From the NCBI RefSeq assembly GCF_900167475.1, contig NZ_LT796768.1, positions 2,914,001 through 2,978,000 on the forward strand: DNA of 64,000 nt. The letters are read 5' to 3'. A model generated the notes under the pieces. The model worked only from the letters and a program-made list of their open reading frames with translations, made no database searches and was not told where the DNA came from. The position numbers were made by a program, and so were the translations under genes. This document shows, one piece after another, positions 61,844-64,000 of this stretch; positions within the stretch are counted from its first letter, which is position 1; each line of letters starts with the position of its first letter. The stretch comes from Aeromicrobium choanae (GTDB lineage Bacteria; Actinomycetota; Actinomycetes; Propionibacteriales; Nocardioidaceae).

Positions 61844-64000
61844 AGCTGAGCCTCCTGCTGGTGGTCGAGAGCGCCGTCCCACAGCCGGGCGGCCAGGGCG
61901 GTGAACCCGCCGGCGACGAGCGTCTCGAACGGTGCCTTGGGTCCCCAGACGCGGACGATCTCCTCGGCGTCGCGGTCGGCGGGCGGGCCGAACGCCTTGG
62001 CCTCCCGCTGCCACTCGCGGGCGGCGATGCGAGCCGCGGCCTGGGGCCCGCGCGTCCGCTGCTGGAACGCGAACAGGCGGGCGAGCTCGACGGGCAGCGG
62101 CAGGGGACGCTGCAGGCCGTCGTCGCGCAGGTCGACGAGATCGGCGAGCAGGCCCAGGGCCTCGTCGCGGCTGGCGGGGGAGCGGGTGACGAACTGGGCG
62201 GTGCCGCGGCCCACCTTGCCGGCGAGGTGGGCGACCCAGGGGACCTCGGGCCGCTGGAGGCTCAGTGCCAGCAGCCGGACCCAGTCGCGCAGCCGGTGCC
62301 GGCCGTGGACGGTGGAGTAGGAGACGGTGACGAGTCGGTCCTCGTGAACACCCTCGACCGTGCCGGTGAGGCGTCTCCCGTCGGGCAGGGCGATGTCGAC
62401 GTCGACGGACTCGGCGTCGCCCGCGCGCAGCGCCGTGGTGCCGCCGACGAGCGTGGCGACCCGCGTGCCGACGTCGTTGCCGACGGCCTCGCCGAGGCGG
62501 CCCGGCGGCATCATCCCGGCTCGCCAGACCGCCGACCACGCGTCGGCCGGTGCCACGCCGCGCACCGCGTCGTCGAGGAGGCGCTGCCCGATCCGCCAGC
62601 GCTCGAGCCCGTCGAGCGTGATGGGCAGGTCCTCGTCGAGGAGCTGCTCCTCACCACGCAGGAGGACGTCGAGCCGCTGGCGCCAGAATCCGCGCACCGG
62701 GTTCTGCACGAACGCGATGAGGTCGGCCAGCGCCAGGTCCTCGCGTGGCGCGGCCGGCAGCGGTTCGGGCAGGAAGGGGGCGGGCTCGGTCCGGGGCCGC
62801 AGGCTCGCGCGCGCCCCGGCCAGTGCCGCGGGATCGAAGCTGAAGGGCCGGGGATCGCCGGTGACCGCACCCGGTCGCAGGTTGCGCGGGTCGAACGGCT
62901 GCAGCGGGTGATGCGTGACGACGTCGGTCTCGCCGGCCGTGCGGCGGACCTGGTCGAGCAGCTCGCCCAGCGGGACGGCCGGCGGGCGCGCCTGGCCCCG
63001 GTGCTCGTCGGCGCCCGTGTAGGTCACCACGAGTGTCTCGGTGGCGGACATCACGGCGTCGAGCAGGAGCTGGCGGTCCTCGGCGCGCGCGTCGCGCTCG
63101 CCGGTGAGCGGCCGGCGGGCGAGTGCGTCGTCGCCGTCGACGTGGGTGGCGCGGGGGAAGGTGCCGTCGTCGAGGCCGACGAGGCACACCACGCGGTGCG
63201 GCACCGAGCGCATCGGCACCATCGTGCAGACGGTGAGGCTGCCCGTGCGGAAGTTGGCCCGCGAGGGGCGTCCCGCCCAGCGCTCGCGCACCATCGTGAG
63301 AACCTCCCCGGGCCGCAGCACGGTGGTGTCGTCGTCGAGGCGCTCGAGCTCGCGGTCGACCTGCTGGCGCTGCCAGGCGTCGCGCAGCGGGACCTCGGCG
63401 AGGTCGGTGAGCATCGCGTCGATCCGCTCGGACCACTGCGCCATCGTGGCGCTGCCGGCGAACGCGTCGACCGCGCGCTCCAGGCCGTCGAGGAACGTGA
63501 CCAGCCGGCCGGCCAGGTCGACGTCGCCACTGGGCACGTCGTCGAGCGGCAGCACCTCGGCGACGAGGCGGGCCGGGTCCTCGGTGGCGGCCACGCCGGC
63601 GACGAGGCGGTCGAGGCCCGTGCGCCACGTGTTCTGCTCGACCCGCAGGCCGAACCGCTGGCGGTGGGGCCCGTCGAAGCCCCAGCGGACCCCGCTGGAC
63701 TCGATCCACCCGGCGATGCGCTCGATCGCGTCGTCGTCGAGGTCGAAGCGGTGCCGGATGGGCTCGGCACCGAGCAGGTCGAGCACCTCGGCGTTGGTGG
63801 CGCGCCCGCGCCGGGCCAGCTCGAGCACGGCCGCCGTGAGGCCGAGGAGGGGATTGGTGCGCGACGCGGCACGGTCGGCGAGCATGACGCGCAGCCGGTG
63901 GCCCGGGTGGTGGGGCGTGTCGCCGAGAATCTCGGCCTGCCCGAACGCCGCGTGGAACAGCGGTGCGTAGGACTCGATGTCGGGGACCATGACGAGGACG
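61840..64000 (-). CDS. recC: RecBCD exonuclease V, gamma subunit (N-terminal part beyond window)
   Basis: About 720 C-terminal residues are visible; the start lies past the right edge. Features of RecC include VPDIESYAPLFHAAFG, HRLRVMLADR and VRWGFDGPHRQRFG. NFRTGSLTVCTMVPMRSVPHRVVCLVGLDDGTFPR resembles the inactive helicase-like block, and LADLIAFVQNPVRGFWRQRLDV lies in the C-terminal nuclease-like domain, which lacks catalytic residues as in known RecC. It recognises Chi and splits strands in the complex. It overlaps recB by 4 bases. Confidence 0.93.
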   Translation of the reverse strand, partial: VLVMVPDIESYAPLFHAAFGQAEILGDTPHHPGHRLRVMLADRAASRTNPLLGLTAAVLELARRGRATNAEVLDLLGAEPIRHRFDLDDDAIERIAGWIESSGVRWGFDGPHRQRFGLRVEQNTWRTGLDRLVAGVAATEDPARLVAEVLPLDDVPSGDVDLAGRLVTFLDGLERAVDAFAGSATMAQWSERIDAMLTDLAEVPLRDAWQRQQVDRELERLDDDTTVLRPGEVLTMVRERWAGRPSRANFRTGSLTVCTMVPMRSVPHRVVCLVGLDDGTFPRATHVDGDDALARRPLTGERDARAEDRQLLLDAVMSATETLVVTYTGADEHRGQARPPAVPLGELLDQVRRTAGETDVVTHHPLQPFDPRNLRPGAVTGDPRPFSFDPAALAGARASLRPRTEPAPFLPEPLPAAPREDLALADLIAFVQNPVRGFWRQRLDVLLRGEEQLLDEDLPITLDGLERWRIGQRLLDDAVRGVAPADAWSAVWRAGMMPPGRLGEAVGNDVGTRVATLVGGTTALRAGDAESVDVDIALPDGRRLTGTVEGVHEDRLVTVSYSTVHGRHRLRDWVRLLALSLQRPEVPWVAHLAGKVGRGTAQFVTRSPASRDEALGLLADLVDLRDDGLQRPLPLPVELARLFAFQQRTRGPQAAARIAAREWQREAKAFGPPADRDAEEIVRVWGPKAPFETLVAGGFTALAARLWDGALDHQQEAQL

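Overview
The window is a GC-rich (roughly 70 %) chromosomal segment from an actinomycete. Long open frames lie opposite real genes, GTG starts are frequent, and start/stop overlaps of the GTGA or ATGA type are common. The his/trp/lgt order, the PriA-type isomerase, the lexA-LysM-nrdR-nrdJ block and small families such as HGxxPAAW, DUF2752 and DUF1707 all point to Actinomycetota. A Nocardioidaceae-like (Propionibacteriales) origin is my best guess, but the genus is inference. No rRNA, tRNA, CRISPR array, transposase or prophage gene was recognised.

Layout. 1-1.75 kb: end of a DksA/TraR zinc-finger gene, lspA and an RluA/RluD-type pseudouridine synthase. 1.76-2.9 kb: a DUF559-type nuclease-fold gene bracketed by two oppositely oriented copies of a palindromic repeat; a third copy lies alone at 34.0 kb. 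2.9-7.4 kb: an AlaA-type aminotransferase, a LicD/methyltransferase pair and a coiled-coil gene. 7.5-15.3 kb: a DrrAB-like ABC transporter, dnaE, a small membrane protein, ybaK and a BenE transporter, with a 32-bp palindrome inside direct repeats between the last two.

15.3-34.1 kb is the histidine/tryptophan block: hisD-hisC-hisB-hisH, priA (hisA), hisF, hisI, a Trp-associated membrane protein, HGxxPAAW, DUF2752, trpC, trpB, a 28-codon ORF, trpA and lgt. It is interrupted by a YitT protein, a DUF1707 protein, a lipoprotein, a heterodimeric ABC exporter, an MFS carrier and two proline-rich membrane proteins. trpF is absent, which fits a dual-function PriA. hisG, hisE, trpE and trpD are not in the window.

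34.1-46.8 kb: an MT0933-type antitoxin-like protein, miaA, dapF, hflX, a DinG-like helicase, a secreted basic beta-domain protein, galE, lexA with an SOS box, a HicB-like membrane protein, a hemerythrin, YihY, a LysM protein behind several LexA-box-like sites (probable SOS division inhibitor), a membrane protein and dps. 46.8-51.9 kb: a degenerate ECF42-like protein, then nrdR-nrdJ with tandem NrdR boxes and a ladder of DnaA-box-like 9-mers. 52-56.8 kb: two TetR-controlled efflux units (paired SMR pumps; a 14-helix MFS pump) around a ferredoxin-reductase-like flavoprotein. 56.8-64 kb: recC-recB-recD on the minus strand, with recC running off the window.

Regulation seen throughout: at least fifteen genes have a TANNNT hexamer ending 6 or 7 bases before the start codon. 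This is the arrangement expected for leaderless transcripts. Other genes are translationally coupled by 4-base overlaps, including one that implies a rare CTG start.
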